Assembly: GCA_016177875.1 (NCBI GenBank)
Contig: JACOUL010000030.1
Location: 1-64,000 of the forward strand
Source of the DNA: Burkholderiales bacterium
GTDB lineage: Bacteria > Pseudomonadota > Gammaproteobacteria > Burkholderiales > Burkholderiaceae_D
Length of the DNA: 64,000 nucleotides
Reading direction: 5' to 3'
Part shown: positions 8,698 to 17,194 of the stretch, piece after piece
Layout: each line of letters begins with the position of its first letter
Position numbering within the stretch: position 1 is the stretch's first letter
Program-made: the position numbers and the translations under genes
The notes under the pieces: model-generated
Database searches by the model: none
Told to the model about the DNA's origin: nothing
The model's input: only the letters and a program-made list of their open reading frames with translations

Positions 8698-10587
8698 TTA
8701 CTTGCCGTTCAGGCCCTTCTGAGCATCTTGATCTTGGTACTGGCCTTCGTTGACCGGAGCGCGATCGATAGAACCTTCGAAGTCAACACCTTGAGTGCTG
8801 GAAGCTTCGATGAAGTTCTTGCTGTCCGGGTTGTACAGGTAGTTCTGTACGCGCAGCGTGGAAGCAGCATTCGACGTGATACGCAGGCGAGCACCGGTAT
8901 CGCTAGCCACAGGCGTGGAAGAACCGTTCAATGCAGTGGTTGCATGTGCCGGCGCATTGGTCAGCTTTGCATCAACTTGCGTAGAGGTCAGGTTCAACAC
9001 AGCGCGCGGTGCCAGCTTGTCAGCATTCGCGGTACCAGCGTTCAGACCGGAGGTCAACAAGCCCCACGGACCATAGGTGCCGTCCGGGTGAATGATCTGA
9101 CCGTAGACGTCAACAGCGCGGGTCTCGTTCGGGTTGATCAAGCGGATCACGCTCAACCAGCCGCCATTGGCCTTCGAGGTAGCGTAGTTACGAACGTCGA
9201 TCTTGACGCCGCCACCCAGAGAGTAGTGCGGACCCGAGCAAGTGTTGTTTTGCTCGTTCAGGTTAGCACCAGCGGCAGCTTTAACCAGCACAACCTTGGT
9301 GGTGAATGCCGACTGCGGAATTGCGGTAGCAACGCCGTTCACGCCGTAGCAAACGTGCAGATCACGAGTACCAGTGCCGGACAAAGCTGCGTTCAACTGA
9401 GCGGTATTCACGGTCAGTGTGATCGGACCAGCAGCGGTACCTGCGGTGATCGCGGTTGCAGCAGCACCGCCAGAAACGATACCACCACCACCGGCGCAAA
9501 CTGCCGAGGAGTCAAGCCACAGGGTACCACCGGACACGAAGCCGTTGGTTGCGGTCACGGTTGCGGTCAAAGACGAAGCTTCAACGTTACCATTGGTCAG
9601 GGTTGCGGTCGCAACAGCCGACACACCACCGTTAGCCGGGTTACCGGTCAACAGGTAGTTATTTTGCAGGTTGGCGTCGTAACCTTGAGCGTTTTGGCTC
9701 AGGGAGATCTTACCGAGGTTCACAACGGTAGCGTTAATCCAGGAATCCGGAGCAGCGCCGCCGGTTGCGGTACCGGAGAAGTTCAGGTTGGCACCAGCAG
9801 CATTGATCTTGGCGTTACCCGTGGAAGTAGTGATCACCGGCAGAATGTTGGTCGGGAAGGTGATCAACGTTGCGGTGTTGGTCGAGCCAGCGCGAACGTG
9901 CTCATCAGGAGTTGCGGTGGAATCGGTTGCGATAGCAGCCGGATTCGACAATGCGGTGTAGTGCTTGAAGGTAACCGGCATGGTTTTCACAGCCGAGCAA
10001 GTACCGGCAGCAGCGTCAACAACCAGATCGCCAACTACGGTGAACAGGCCGTTAACCGTACCACGTTGCGCAGCAACGTTGGTCGGGTTAGTACCAGCAA
10101 CATTGTTGGAGGTCACGTTGATAGAAATCAGCGGCTGCTTGATCAAGCGGGTGTTCACCAAAGTGAACAAAGCGGTACCATCGGTAGCGGAAGCATTCCA
10201 AACGGTAATCGTTGCCCACAGGGTTTTCTTGTCGGTGCTCAGACCGATGTTGGAAACCGAGTAGTCGCCAGCGCCTTGAGCGCCTTGGTCAGCCAATGCA
10301 CCGCTCACACCGTCAGCAACGGAGATCGCGGTTGCGGTCGGAGCTGCGGCCCAAGCACCGCTACCCAAGGTGAATTGCACTTGGAAGGTCTGGGTTTGCA
10401 CACGAGCGTCAACGTCACCAGAAAAGCGATATGCAACGCTGGGGGCGATAACCGCTTGCGTGTCGGTCGTGATAACTTCACGAGCGATCGAAACGGAAGA
10501 TGCCTGGATTTGACCTGCATAAGCTGCGTTCGTCGCGAAAGCAGCCAGCATGCTTGCAGCCAGGATACTCAGTTGTTTTTGCTTCAT
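8698..10587 (-). CDS. Abundant Ser/Thr/Asn-rich secreted surface protein
   Basis: The 629-residue protein starts with a clear signal peptide (KQKQLSILAASMLAAFATNA, cleavage after AYA near residue 24). The rest is acidic to neutral, very rich in Ala, Thr, Asn, Gly and Ser, and predicted beta-rich, with a few scattered Cys (for example GTCSAV, VCAGGG, HVCYG, NTCSG) that could form two disulfides. There is no lipobox, autotransporter domain or sortase signal. Codon choice is strongly biased and leaves the opposite strand open, as in highly expressed genes, and a strong terminator follows. GAGAGG lies 9 bases before the ATG. I do not recognise the family. The context (gspE downstream, secretion operon divergent, four SPINDLY genes) suggests a surface-layer-like or matrix substrate of the secretion system. 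Confidence 0.7.
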   Translation of the reverse strand: MKQKQLSILAASMLAAFATNAAYAGQIQASSVSIAREVITTDTQAVIAPSVAYRFSGDVDARVQTQTFQVQFTLGSGAWAAAPTATAISVADGVSGALADQGAQGAGDYSVSNIGLSTDKKTLWATITVWNASATDGTALFTLVNTRLIKQPLISINVTSNNVAGTNPTNVAAQRGTVNGLFTVVGDLVVDAAAGTCSAVKTMPVTFKHYTALSNPAAIATDSTATPDEHVRAGSTNTATLITFPTNILPVITTSTGNAKINAAGANLNFSGTATGGAAPDSWINATVVNLGKISLSQNAQGYDANLQNNYLLTGNPANGGVSAVATATLTNGNVEASSLTATVTATNGFVSGGTLWLDSSAVCAGGGGIVSGGAAATAITAGTAAGPITLTVNTAQLNAALSGTGTRDLHVCYGVNGVATAIPQSAFTTKVVLVKAAAGANLNEQNNTCSGPHYSLGGGVKIDVRNYATSKANGGWLSVIRLINPNETRAVDVYGQIIHPDGTYGPWGLLTSGLNAGTANADKLAPRAVLNLTSTQVDAKLTNAPAHATTALNGSSTPVASDTGARLRITSNAASTLRVQNYLYNPDSKNFIEASSTQGVDFEGSIDRAPVNEGQYQDQDAQKGLNGK

Positions 10588-10703
10588 TTGTATAGCCTCT
10601 CTAGAAAAGACATATTTGAGATTGTTGCCTACTCCGCGGATGTTTCAGCATACATACTTCTATTAGTGGAATTACGACTACTCATAGATTCCAGCTGGGA
10701 AGG

Positions 10704-10732
10704 ATTTAATCATGTTTTTAAATTTACGGCAA
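10704..10732 (-). promoter_or_regulatory. Candidate sigma-70 promoter of the surface-protein gene
   Basis: On the minus strand, TTGCCG (10732-10727) and TTAAAT (10709-10704) are 17 bases apart, with an A/T-rich spacer. The start codon lies about 115 bases downstream. Both boxes are only partial matches. Confidence 0.35.
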
Positions 10733-10860
10733 AGAAAACAGGCTTGCCGATCCTCAATGGTGGCAATTTACAACAGGTATTGCGCATGCCCAATTATTAA
10801 AATCAGGCATGCCCCTGCCAAGCATGAGGTTTGATGCAATCAAAGCGTTTGTTTGAGGTA

Positions 10861-10875
10861 TGTCGTTTTACGACA
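10861..10875. promoter_or_regulatory. Palindrome, possible operator
   Basis: TGTCGT and ACGACA form perfect 6-base arms around TTT, in the middle of the divergent control region. The symmetry and position suit a dimeric regulator, but no second copy was seen. Confidence 0.3.
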
Positions 10876-11000
10876 ATGGCGATGCGTTGCTACATTGTAA
10901 TTATAACTCGACAAATTTCTCAATGGAACTATTTTTTTCCTGTCGACTCTAAAAGCGTCGAGCATGTTGGCGAGATTTGATACATTTACTTACAAATTGA

Positions 11001-11029
11001 TTGACTTTTTATTGGCAAATGAAAATATT
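11001..11029 (+). promoter_or_regulatory. Candidate sigma-70 promoter of the secretion operon
   Basis: TTGACT (11001-11006) and AATATT (11024-11029) are separated by exactly 17 bases, about 240 bases before gspF. The -35 box matches five of six consensus positions and the -10 box four of six. Confidence 0.35.
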
Positions 11030-11194
11030 TTTCTGAACTTTCCCCCTAATTTCCTCTCGTGTAAAAAGTTTTTATGTAAGCGAACTTATCGCTGAAGCGC
11101 TCACAAATAGGCGCCAATTTGTTGAAGCGATCATCCGAATCAGTCCAACCCCTTACACTGAAAATCTCTTGTCTTCATTGATGGGCCGCAATGT

Positions 11195-11214
11195 GTCAAA
11201 CTTCCGGGTTTGAC
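11195..11214 (+). other. Small inverted repeat in the gspF leader
   Basis: GTCAAAC and GTTTGAC flank the 6-base loop TTCCGG. It is followed by a short AT stretch but not a clean T run, so it may be an operator or a weak attenuator rather than a terminator. Confidence 0.3.
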
Positions 11215-11268
11215 GTTAATTTTCTTGGCAGCGTCTCTCTTTTTAACTGCCTGCTTTAGCATCGATTT

Positions 11269-12471
11269 ATGCCCGAATTTCATTATCAAGCTACGGATAG
11301 CAAAGGCGGTGTCGTCAAGGGCATCCTCACGGTCGCTGATCAATCCGAAGCAATGGCGGAACTGCAGCGACGCGGCTTACTGGCGTTCCAGCTTAAGGAA
11401 GCCAGCGGCTCGCGTACGGCCGCATGGTCGCAACCTAAGCGCGCAGGCCGCGATGCATTGTTAGTCGTGCTACAAGAGCTGGCAACGCTGCTCGACGCTG
11501 GCGTCACGCTTGCCGAAGCGGTCGAGAACGTAGCACGCGGCTATGCCGACTCCCCATTGGGAGTGTCGTTCACCAAGATCTATGGGCAATTGCGCGGCGG
11601 CATTGCATTTTCAGCCGCACTCATCGACGCTGATTTACGCTTGCCTCGCTACGTCATAGAGTTGTGCCGCGCAGGTGAATCCACGGGCAAACTCGCCGGC
11701 TCTCTGCGTGCGGCAGCAGAACAATTGGAATTGGAGTTGAATTTTCAACGCGAAGCACGTAATGCCCTGATTTACCCGCTCGTGCTAGTCGTGACGGGTA
11801 TTCTTGCAACCCTTCTGGTATTCGTATTCGTGGTGCCGAAATTCGCCAACATTCTGAATAATCCCAAGGCCGATCTTCCCACTCTGTCGATCTGGGTGCT
11901 CGCCACCGGCATGTGGCTCACAAAAAATAAAATTCTCATCGGTGCAATCATCGCGGGAGGCGCAGTCGGCTCTTTTTTCCTGCTGCGTCAAGAAAAAATT
12001 CAGCAAAACCTATGGAACTGGGCTGCCGGCCTGCCCTTGATCGGCAGCTGGATCATGCACACGGAAATGGCACGCTGGAGCTCGATGTTCAGCGTGCTTT
12101 TACTCAATCACGTATCCATTCTGGAAGCGCTGTCGCATGCGCAAAACGCCTTGCGCGGCGACCTGTGGCGGCACAAAGCCTCATTGATTCTGAGCGATGT
12201 GCGCGGCGGAAAAACGCTGGCAGAGTCGCTTCAACTGCATCAGTTCATCGATGCCACCGGCGTCAATCTGGTGCGCGTAGGCGAACGTTCCGGCGCACTC
12301 GGCAAAACCACGGCCTCACTAGCGGCGATGCATCGCACGCACAGCCAGCAGCAGATGAAGCAGTTTCTCATCCTGCTGGAGCCCGTAACGATTTTGATGG
12401 TGTCCGTGGTATTGGGCGGCATCATGATTTCGGTCATGCTCGCCATTACCAGTCTGACGAACGTGATCTAA
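11269..12471 (+). CDS. gspF: Type II secretion inner-membrane protein GspF
   Basis: The 400-residue polytopic platform protein links the ATPase to pseudopilin assembly. It begins with the family opening MPEFHYQATDSKGG and has two T2SSF repeats: the first around LLDAGVTLAEAVENVARGY, the second around FSVLLLNHVSILEAL. Membrane segments are seen at about 167-190 (LIYPLVLVVTGILATLLVFV), 223-241 and 372-396. Length and layout match GspF/PilC. No strong ribosome binding site precedes the ATG, but the N-terminal sequence fits the family exactly. It is the first gene of a plus-strand operon running without large gaps to the secretin gene and beyond. Confidence 0.92.
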   Translation: MPEFHYQATDSKGGVVKGILTVADQSEAMAELQRRGLLAFQLKEASGSRTAAWSQPKRAGRDALLVVLQELATLLDAGVTLAEAVENVARGYADSPLGVSFTKIYGQLRGGIAFSAALIDADLRLPRYVIELCRAGESTGKLAGSLRAAAEQLELELNFQREARNALIYPLVLVVTGILATLLVFVFVVPKFANILNNPKADLPTLSIWVLATGMWLTKNKILIGAIIAGGAVGSFFLLRQEKIQQNLWNWAAGLPLIGSWIMHTEMARWSSMFSVLLLNHVSILEALSHAQNALRGDLWRHKASLILSDVRGGKTLAESLQLHQFIDATGVNLVRVGERSGALGKTTASLAAMHRTHSQQQMKQFLILLEPVTILMVSVVLGGIMISVMLAITSLTNVI

Positions 12472-12504
12472 ACAAGATAATTTTCAAACGAAAGAAAGGT
12501 AGAT

Positions 12505-12954
12505 ATGCGCGCAGCTCTGACAACGCGTAGCAATGGACTTGCGGCACGAGGCTTTACTCTGCTGGAGATGCTGGTCGTGATGGTGATCATTGGCCTGCTC
12601 GCCGGCTTGATTGGTCCACGCATTTTCGGCAAGGTCGATTCCTCCAAGGTGCAAACGGCGCAAACCCAAATCAAGATGCTGGAAAGTTCCGTCAACATCA
12701 TGCGCCTGGATGTCGGCGTGGTTCCACCGCAGGAGCAAGGATTGCTGTGGCTTGTGAATGCTCCATCTGATCCGGCCCTTGCGCCGCTATGGAAAGGCCC
12801 CTACATCGAAGGTGCGTTGCCGATGGACCCTTGGAACAATCCCTACCAATACAAGCTGCCCGGCCCGAATGGCAAGGCATTCGCCGTGTATTCCTTCGGT
12901 GCCGACGGCAAGGCAGGCGGCGAAGGTTTGAATGCCGACATCGGCACCAACTAA
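12505..12954 (+). CDS. gspG: Major pseudopilin GspG
   Basis: This 149-residue prepilin has a 15-residue leader and the cleavage motif RG/FTLLEMLVVMVIIGLLAG, with the conserved Glu at mature position 5 and a long hydrophobic helix. The C-terminal part shows the GspG-specific features: DPWNNPYQY, and an acidic loop GADGKAGGEGLNADIG that in the family binds calcium. The size is normal. GspG builds the shaft of the periplasmic pseudopilus that pushes substrates through the secretin. GAAAGAAAGG upstream serves as ribosome binding site. The prepilin peptidase needed to process it is not in this window. Confidence 0.95.
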   Translation: MRAALTTRSNGLAARGFTLLEMLVVMVIIGLLAGLIGPRIFGKVDSSKVQTAQTQIKMLESSVNIMRLDVGVVPPQEQGLLWLVNAPSDPALAPLWKGPYIEGALPMDPWNNPYQYKLPGPNGKAFAVYSFGADGKAGGEGLNADIGTN

Positions 12955-12963
12955 GTCATATCA

Positions 12964-13398
12964 ATGACCCAGCTTCGCTCCAGACACAATGTTCAACCGC
13001 CGACTAAGGGATTCACCCTGATTGAAATGCTGGCGGTATTGACCTTGGCCGCATTGCTTGCAGGATTAACGCTGCCCTCTATGCAGCGTTGGTTCGACTC
13101 GGTATCGCGGCGTGCGCAATTGAGCGAAGTGGTGGTGCAATTTCAAAGATTATCTGCACGCGCTGCATTGATGTCGCAAACTATCGTTCTGACCAAGGAT
13201 ACATGGAAGAACAAGCTGGCCGACGGTGAAGCCGCCCTGCCGCTGCCGGAGGGATGGACTATGGTCAGCGACAAGCCCATCACGATTTTTCATAGCGGTG
13301 TATGCGTAGGAGGCAACATCGAATTGGTGGATCCGAATCGACGGAAAATTCTTCTGCAAATTGCGCAGGTGACTTGCGATGTCAGTCTTGCGAGTTAG
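12964..13398 (+). CDS. gspH: Minor pseudopilin GspH
   Basis: The 144-residue protein has the type IV pilin-like start KG/FTLIEMLAVLTLAALLAGL with Glu5, after an 18-residue basic leader. The rest is a small beta-rich domain with two Cys (CVGGN and TCDVS) near the end that may form a disulfide. It follows gspG by 9 bases and overlaps gspI by 20 bases, in the standard G-H-I-J-K order, which supports the assignment more than the divergent sequence does. In the family GspH joins the pseudopilus near the tip complex. Confidence 0.85.
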   Translation: MTQLRSRHNVQPPTKGFTLIEMLAVLTLAALLAGLTLPSMQRWFDSVSRRAQLSEVVVQFQRLSARAALMSQTIVLTKDTWKNKLADGEAALPLPEGWTMVSDKPITIFHSGVCVGGNIELVDPNRRKILLQIAQVTCDVSLAS

Positions 13399-13825
13399 CC
13401 GCCGACGCCAACGTGGTTTCAGCTTGCTGGAAATGATCGCAGCGCTGACCATTCTGGCAATCGGCTCCGTCGTGTTGTTCAGCTGGCTTGGTCAGACGAT
13501 GGGCCATTTGACGCGTTTTCAGGATCAGGAGAAGCAATCCTTGGCTCGCCTGCAAGCGATCCAATTCCTGTCGACGCAAAACCCCGCGCTGAAGCCGAGC
13601 GGCAAGCAAACTTTCGGCGATTTCAGCCTGGAATGGAAAAGCGAATTAGTGAGTGAAGTGCGTGATACGGTGTCGCCGGCCGGTGGACTGGGCTTGTATC
13701 AAGTGGGGCTCTACCAATTGCAGGCAACCGCCCTCGACGAGGCAGGACGCACGTGGTTTCGTTTCCCGGTAAAGCTGGTCGGCTACATACAAGTTCGCCA
13801 ACCTTCTAAAGCGACGCCTTTCTGA
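13379..13825 (+). CDS. gspI: Minor pseudopilin GspI
   Basis: The 148-residue prepilin has the motif RG/FSLLEMIAALTILAIGSVVLF. AGGTGA sits about 6 bases before the ATG, inside the end of gspH, so the two genes are translationally coupled by a 20-base overlap. The remainder (about residues 40-148) is a soluble beta-rich domain of the usual GspI size. In the family GspI nucleates the I-J-K tip complex. Identification depends on the pilin helix, length and operon position. Confidence 0.85.
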   Translation: MSVLRVSRRRQRGFSLLEMIAALTILAIGSVVLFSWLGQTMGHLTRFQDQEKQSLARLQAIQFLSTQNPALKPSGKQTFGDFSLEWKSELVSEVRDTVSPAGGLGLYQVGLYQLQATALDEAGRTWFRFPVKLVGYIQVRQPSKATPF

Positions 13826-13827
13826 TC

Positions 13828-14457
13828 ATGGCACACATGCACGTAAAAGCTTCATCCCAATCGGGGCTGACCTTGATCGAGCTACTCGTGAGCATCGTCA
13901 TTCTGGGCTTTGTCGTGACGATCATGTCCGGCGCTTTTTTTCAAGTGTCCAAAATCGTGCGAGTCGGCGAAAGCGCAAACGGGCAATTTCAGCCGAAATG
14001 GCTGCGCATTAATGTGCTTCCAGAAGTGGTTGCAAACATGGTCTTACCGGAGAACGTAGAAAAACCGTTCATAGGTGATGGCAATGAATTTACGGGATTC
14101 TCCTTGTCCTTACCGCAATCGGACTGGGGACTCGCGCGCAAATTCACGGTCAGACTAGTCCCGCAAACGCGAGGTGATGGTTTTGACATGACGATCGCCG
14201 AACCGGACGGCAAGCCGATGGTAATTACTTCATGGGGCACGCGAGTGCGTTTCGAATACCTGGATGCGGAAGGAAATGCGCAATCCATGTGGCCGCCATT
14301 CGGTAAAAATCAGGATGCCATGCCCATTGCCGTCATGGTCCGCTCAATTTCCGGGGAACAAATGCTGCAGATGATCGCTCCATATGCCGGCATGCGCAAA
14401 GTCGAACCGGATGCCAAGAAAGGCATGGAAGCGTTATTCGGGGTGGGTAAGCAATGA
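13828..14457 (+). CDS. gspJ: Minor pseudopilin GspJ
   Basis: The 209-residue prepilin has SG/LTLIELLVSIVILGFVV with Glu5; the residue after the cleavage Gly is Leu rather than the commoner Phe, which is tolerated. The soluble part contains a GspJ-like region ending in FEYLDAEGNAQSMWPPF and a later strand AVMVRSISGE. It starts 2 bases after gspI and overlaps gspK by the ATGA arrangement. In the family it forms the tip complex together with GspI and GspK. Confidence 0.85.
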   Translation: MAHMHVKASSQSGLTLIELLVSIVILGFVVTIMSGAFFQVSKIVRVGESANGQFQPKWLRINVLPEVVANMVLPENVEKPFIGDGNEFTGFSLSLPQSDWGLARKFTVRLVPQTRGDGFDMTIAEPDGKPMVITSWGTRVRFEYLDAEGNAQSMWPPFGKNQDAMPIAVMVRSISGEQMLQMIAPYAGMRKVEPDAKKGMEALFGVGKQ

Positions 14458-15458
14458 CAAAGCGTCCATCCGGATTTGCCTTAGCGGCGGTTCTCTGGCT
14501 GCTCGCAGGATTGACAATACTGGCAGCCATGATCAGCCAATCAAGCCAAATCGTGGCGGAACGGCAGGCAAAACTGCGGCAGCGCGCCGAAGCCGAGCAA
14601 GACTTCCTGTCGAGCCGCAGCGAAGCGCTTTACTGGTTATCCAGCAGCCGGGCGACACAGGATGGATTTGGATGGGGCACGGAGCTCCTGCGTGTAGACA
14701 GCCGCGGCTACTCCGGTACCGGCAAGACGACTATTCATGTCCAGGATGTGCGCGGCTTGCTGAACTTGTATCGTCCAAACCGCCTTGTGCTCGGCCGTCT
14801 GCTCCTGTTATGTGGCGCCGAACAAAGCAAGATCGATTCGCTGCTGGATACGCTAGAGGATTATCAGGAAAAAGGCGACTTGAAACGGGTGAACGGCGCC
14901 AAAGCGCTGGACTATTCGATGGCCGGCATGCCGCCGCCGCGCTATGCGCCTTTGCTGGCCGAACCGGAAATTTGGCAAATACTAGGATGGAAGACTTTGC
15001 AAAGAACCTGGAATGAAAAACAGTGCTTCGAAGATGTGACTGTGCGCGGAGAAAGCCGCATTAATCTCGGCACGGCGACGCCGAAGGTACTCCAAGCCTA
15101 TGGCCTGCCGCAAGAGCAAGTCGGACAGCTGGATAAGGAGCGTCAGCGCAATTCCCGGGAAACCATCGATCTCATGCAGGCACGCGAAGCATCGACCAGC
15201 TTTTTCGGTATAGCTGAAGGCACTTGGCCTTCCCGTTCCTTCCGGATCACGCATAGCGCGCCGGATATGCCTTGGGTACTTCGCTACGACTTGAGGCTGA
15301 CCACGTCGACCGCCGGATCGCCCTGGGAGATCTATGCGCCGCGCCGTTTGCCCAAAACGTCGGTTATCATTCCGGCTGGTCGCGCCGCATGGCCCCGCGT
15401 CGACCAACTTTCAGAGCAAGATAAGAATGCTATTACACAACCGTCTCTACCTTTCTGA
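14454..15458 (+). CDS. gspK: Minor pseudopilin GspK
   Basis: This is the largest pseudopilin, 334 residues. The short leader ends in SG/FALAAVLWLLAGLTILAA; Glu5 is absent, as is normal for GspK, which caps the pseudopilus. It then has the large soluble domain typical of the family, including VQDVRGLLNLYRPN and a helical SAM-like part with LLDTLEDYQEKGDLKR. The start overlaps the gspJ stop by four bases (ATGA), and the end overlaps the beginning of the GspL-like gene by 32 bases. Assignment is supported by domain size and gene order. Confidence 0.88.
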   Translation: MTKRPSGFALAAVLWLLAGLTILAAMISQSSQIVAERQAKLRQRAEAEQDFLSSRSEALYWLSSSRATQDGFGWGTELLRVDSRGYSGTGKTTIHVQDVRGLLNLYRPNRLVLGRLLLLCGAEQSKIDSLLDTLEDYQEKGDLKRVNGAKALDYSMAGMPPPRYAPLLAEPEIWQILGWKTLQRTWNEKQCFEDVTVRGESRINLGTATPKVLQAYGLPQEQVGQLDKERQRNSRETIDLMQAREASTSFFGIAEGTWPSRSFRITHSAPDMPWVLRYDLRLTTSTAGSPWEIYAPRRLPKTSVIIPAGRAAWPRVDQLSEQDKNAITQPSLPF

Positions 15459-16578
15459 CGCTGCCGCACAAGACCAAGCAAGCGAGCGCAATGCCTTATT
15501 CGGCTTGCGCAAGACGCTTTGGATCTTGCCCCGTGCCTGGTGCGCCACCGCATCCATTCAAGCCAAAGGCATCCCGCGGCATAAGACAGCGGAGTTCGTG
15601 CGCCTGCATTTGACTCGGCTTGCACCATTCGTCGATAGCGGTGCCTATGCCTGCCGTTCGGGAGATTGGGTGTTTCTCTGGTTTTGGGAAAATCAACGCG
15701 TACGCGAATTTTGCCAACGCAATGAACTGGATTTCGACTCGATTACCGTCGCGCCGGAAAGCGTGTGCTTTCCCAAACGTCAGGAAGGCACGGTACTGTA
15801 CCGCTGCTCCGAAGGCGTCGAGGCGCAACTCTGGCATCAAGGCAGGCTAGTCGACAGCGCCTGGTGGCCAGGTTCGCTCGACGCGACGACGTGGGCGGAG
15901 TGGCAGCCTACTGCCGCGGCCTCTGCTGCCGGCCGCGGCGTTCCCGTCTCGTGGCCGGAGTCCCTACCGCATATAGTGAACGGTTCCCCAGGCGATGCTT
16001 CGTTGAATAAGCCATGGGCTTCCAACTTACTGGCACCACAATGGTGGACCGGCTTGAAAACCGTGCGCCTCGGCGCTTCCATCGTTCTGTTGAGTGCGCT
16101 ACTGGTCGGTTATGCGGGTTATTTAGCGACCCAATGGCTGACGCTGCAACGCATGCAAAACGATGTCGATAAAAAAATCGAGGCACTCTCATCACGCATC
16201 GATCCGCTTCAGGCGGCGCGTGCCAAGGCTCTGGAGTATCAATACTGGACCGCTCAAATTGCGCGATTGGCCAAACAGAATGGTATCCGCCCCCTACTGG
16301 AGTCGTTCAAGCCTATCCTGCTGCAACAAGAGGCAGCGTTGCGCGAATTCGAACTCTCGGAGGACGAGGTGCGCATGATGCTGGTACCCATGGTAACCGA
16401 ACTTAATATCGCTGCGATTATTCAGCAACTTGAAGCGCTACCGAATCTGGCCAATATTCAGCTCCTGCCGAATAGCGATCCGCGCGCCATGCGCCTTACC
16501 GCCAAGCTGAGAAAGTTCGGCGTGCCGGCTTCCGCGGGTGAGGCGATCAAACCTGCAAAAAGCGAGGTGTCCAAATGA
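15427..16578 (+). CDS. GspL-like inner-membrane assembly protein
   Basis: The 383-residue protein starts at the ATG at 15427 (MLLHNRLYLSDAAAQ) inside the end of gspK; a longer reading exists but overlaps gspK further and lacks family character. The first 230 residues form a cytoplasmic domain (actin-like in GspL, not provable here). One membrane segment lies at about 235-257 (ASIVLLSALLVGYAGYLATQ), followed by a coiled coil and a small periplasmic ferredoxin-like domain. The layout is that of GspL, which recruits GspE to the membrane, but the sequence is diverged and a PilN-type relation is also possible. Position between gspK and the PilO/GspM-like gene supports the call. Confidence 0.7.
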   Translation: MLLHNRLYLSDAAAQDQASERNALFGLRKTLWILPRAWCATASIQAKGIPRHKTAEFVRLHLTRLAPFVDSGAYACRSGDWVFLWFWENQRVREFCQRNELDFDSITVAPESVCFPKRQEGTVLYRCSEGVEAQLWHQGRLVDSAWWPGSLDATTWAEWQPTAAASAAGRGVPVSWPESLPHIVNGSPGDASLNKPWASNLLAPQWWTGLKTVRLGASIVLLSALLVGYAGYLATQWLTLQRMQNDVDKKIEALSSRIDPLQAARAKALEYQYWTAQIARLAKQNGIRPLLESFKPILLQQEAALREFELSEDEVRMMLVPMVTELNIAAIIQQLEALPNLANIQLLPNSDPRAMRLTAKLRKFGVPASAGEAIKPAKSEVSK

Positions 16579-17189
16579 AAACCGGCGCACGCTTTTGGCA
16601 GTTGATCGGCCTGACTTTCCTTATCTTGGCATGGTATGGACTGGCTGAACTTGACGATGCGGTCACCGCCAAGCAAAAACAGTTGCAAGACCAGCGCATG
16701 CTTTTGACCAAGCAGGAAGATCTGTTGCGCGACAATCAATGGAAAAGCAATCTTGCCGACATTGAAAAAGTTCGCACCAAGTGGCTTGCCTACATTCCCG
16801 AAGAGAATTCACCTGCGCTGGCGAAAGCCCATCTGTTGAATGAGCTGCGCAGCGCTGCCGTCAATGTCGGCATTCTTAACGCGACGGTAAATGCAACCGA
16901 AGGCGAGTTGGAAGAACAAGCAAACAGTTCCGTCTCAGGATCGACAAATTCGGCATACGCCAAAGCAGGCGAGAGCAAAGCTAAATTGCTGCCTTCGGGT
17001 CTGCATGTTATCAAAGTCAATATCGTCGGTCGCTTCGATCCGGCAGCATTTACCAAGCTGGTTCGCGTTCTGGAAGATGAGCGCCGCTTTACCGTGATTG
17101 AACGCATTAGCGTCCGCGGCGTACAAATGGACCTGAATTTGCGTTGCTATTGGCGCCAACCCACCACCGCCAAACCCACTTTGAAATAG
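16575..17189 (+). CDS. GspM/PilO-like inner-membrane protein
   Basis: The 204-residue bitopic protein has a short cytoplasmic start, a membrane helix at about 9-25 (FWQLIGLTFLILAWYGLAEL), then a coiled coil (AVTAKQKQLQDQRMLLTKQE) and a C-terminal ferredoxin-like periplasmic domain. This is the GspM/PilO architecture, which pairs with GspL/PilN as the inner-membrane platform. It overlaps the gspL-like gene by ATGA and is followed 5 bases later by the GspC/PilP-like gene. Sequence similarity to a specific family cannot be claimed by eye; architecture and position carry the call. Confidence 0.65.
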   Translation: MKTGARFWQLIGLTFLILAWYGLAELDDAVTAKQKQLQDQRMLLTKQEDLLRDNQWKSNLADIEKVRTKWLAYIPEENSPALAKAHLLNELRSAAVNVGILNATVNATEGELEEQANSSVSGSTNSAYAKAGESKAKLLPSGLHVIKVNIVGRFDPAAFTKLVRVLEDERRFTVIERISVRGVQMDLNLRCYWRQPTTAKPTLK

Positions 17190-17194
17190 CAGCC

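Larger units (their letters stand above)
10588..11268. other. Divergent AT-rich control region between the surface-protein gene and gspF
   Basis: This 681-base stretch has no convincing gene. It is visibly more AT-rich than its surroundings and holds a candidate promoter on each strand, a palindrome TGTCGTTTTACGACA at 10861-10875, and a 7-base inverted repeat (11195-11201 with 11208-11214) about 55 bases before gspF. It probably controls both the surface-protein transcript and the secretion operon. Confidence 0.6.

Noticed and set aside
8728..10800. 690-residue open frame on the plus strand opposite the surface-protein gene
   Set aside because: It is the mirror of a codon-biased gene, has odd composition rich in Arg, Gly and Val, no family motif and no ribosome binding site; the minus-strand gene has a signal peptide and terminator.
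12012..12530. 172-residue frame inside gspF
   Set aside because: It is an Arg/His-rich out-of-frame reading of gspF and is not coding.
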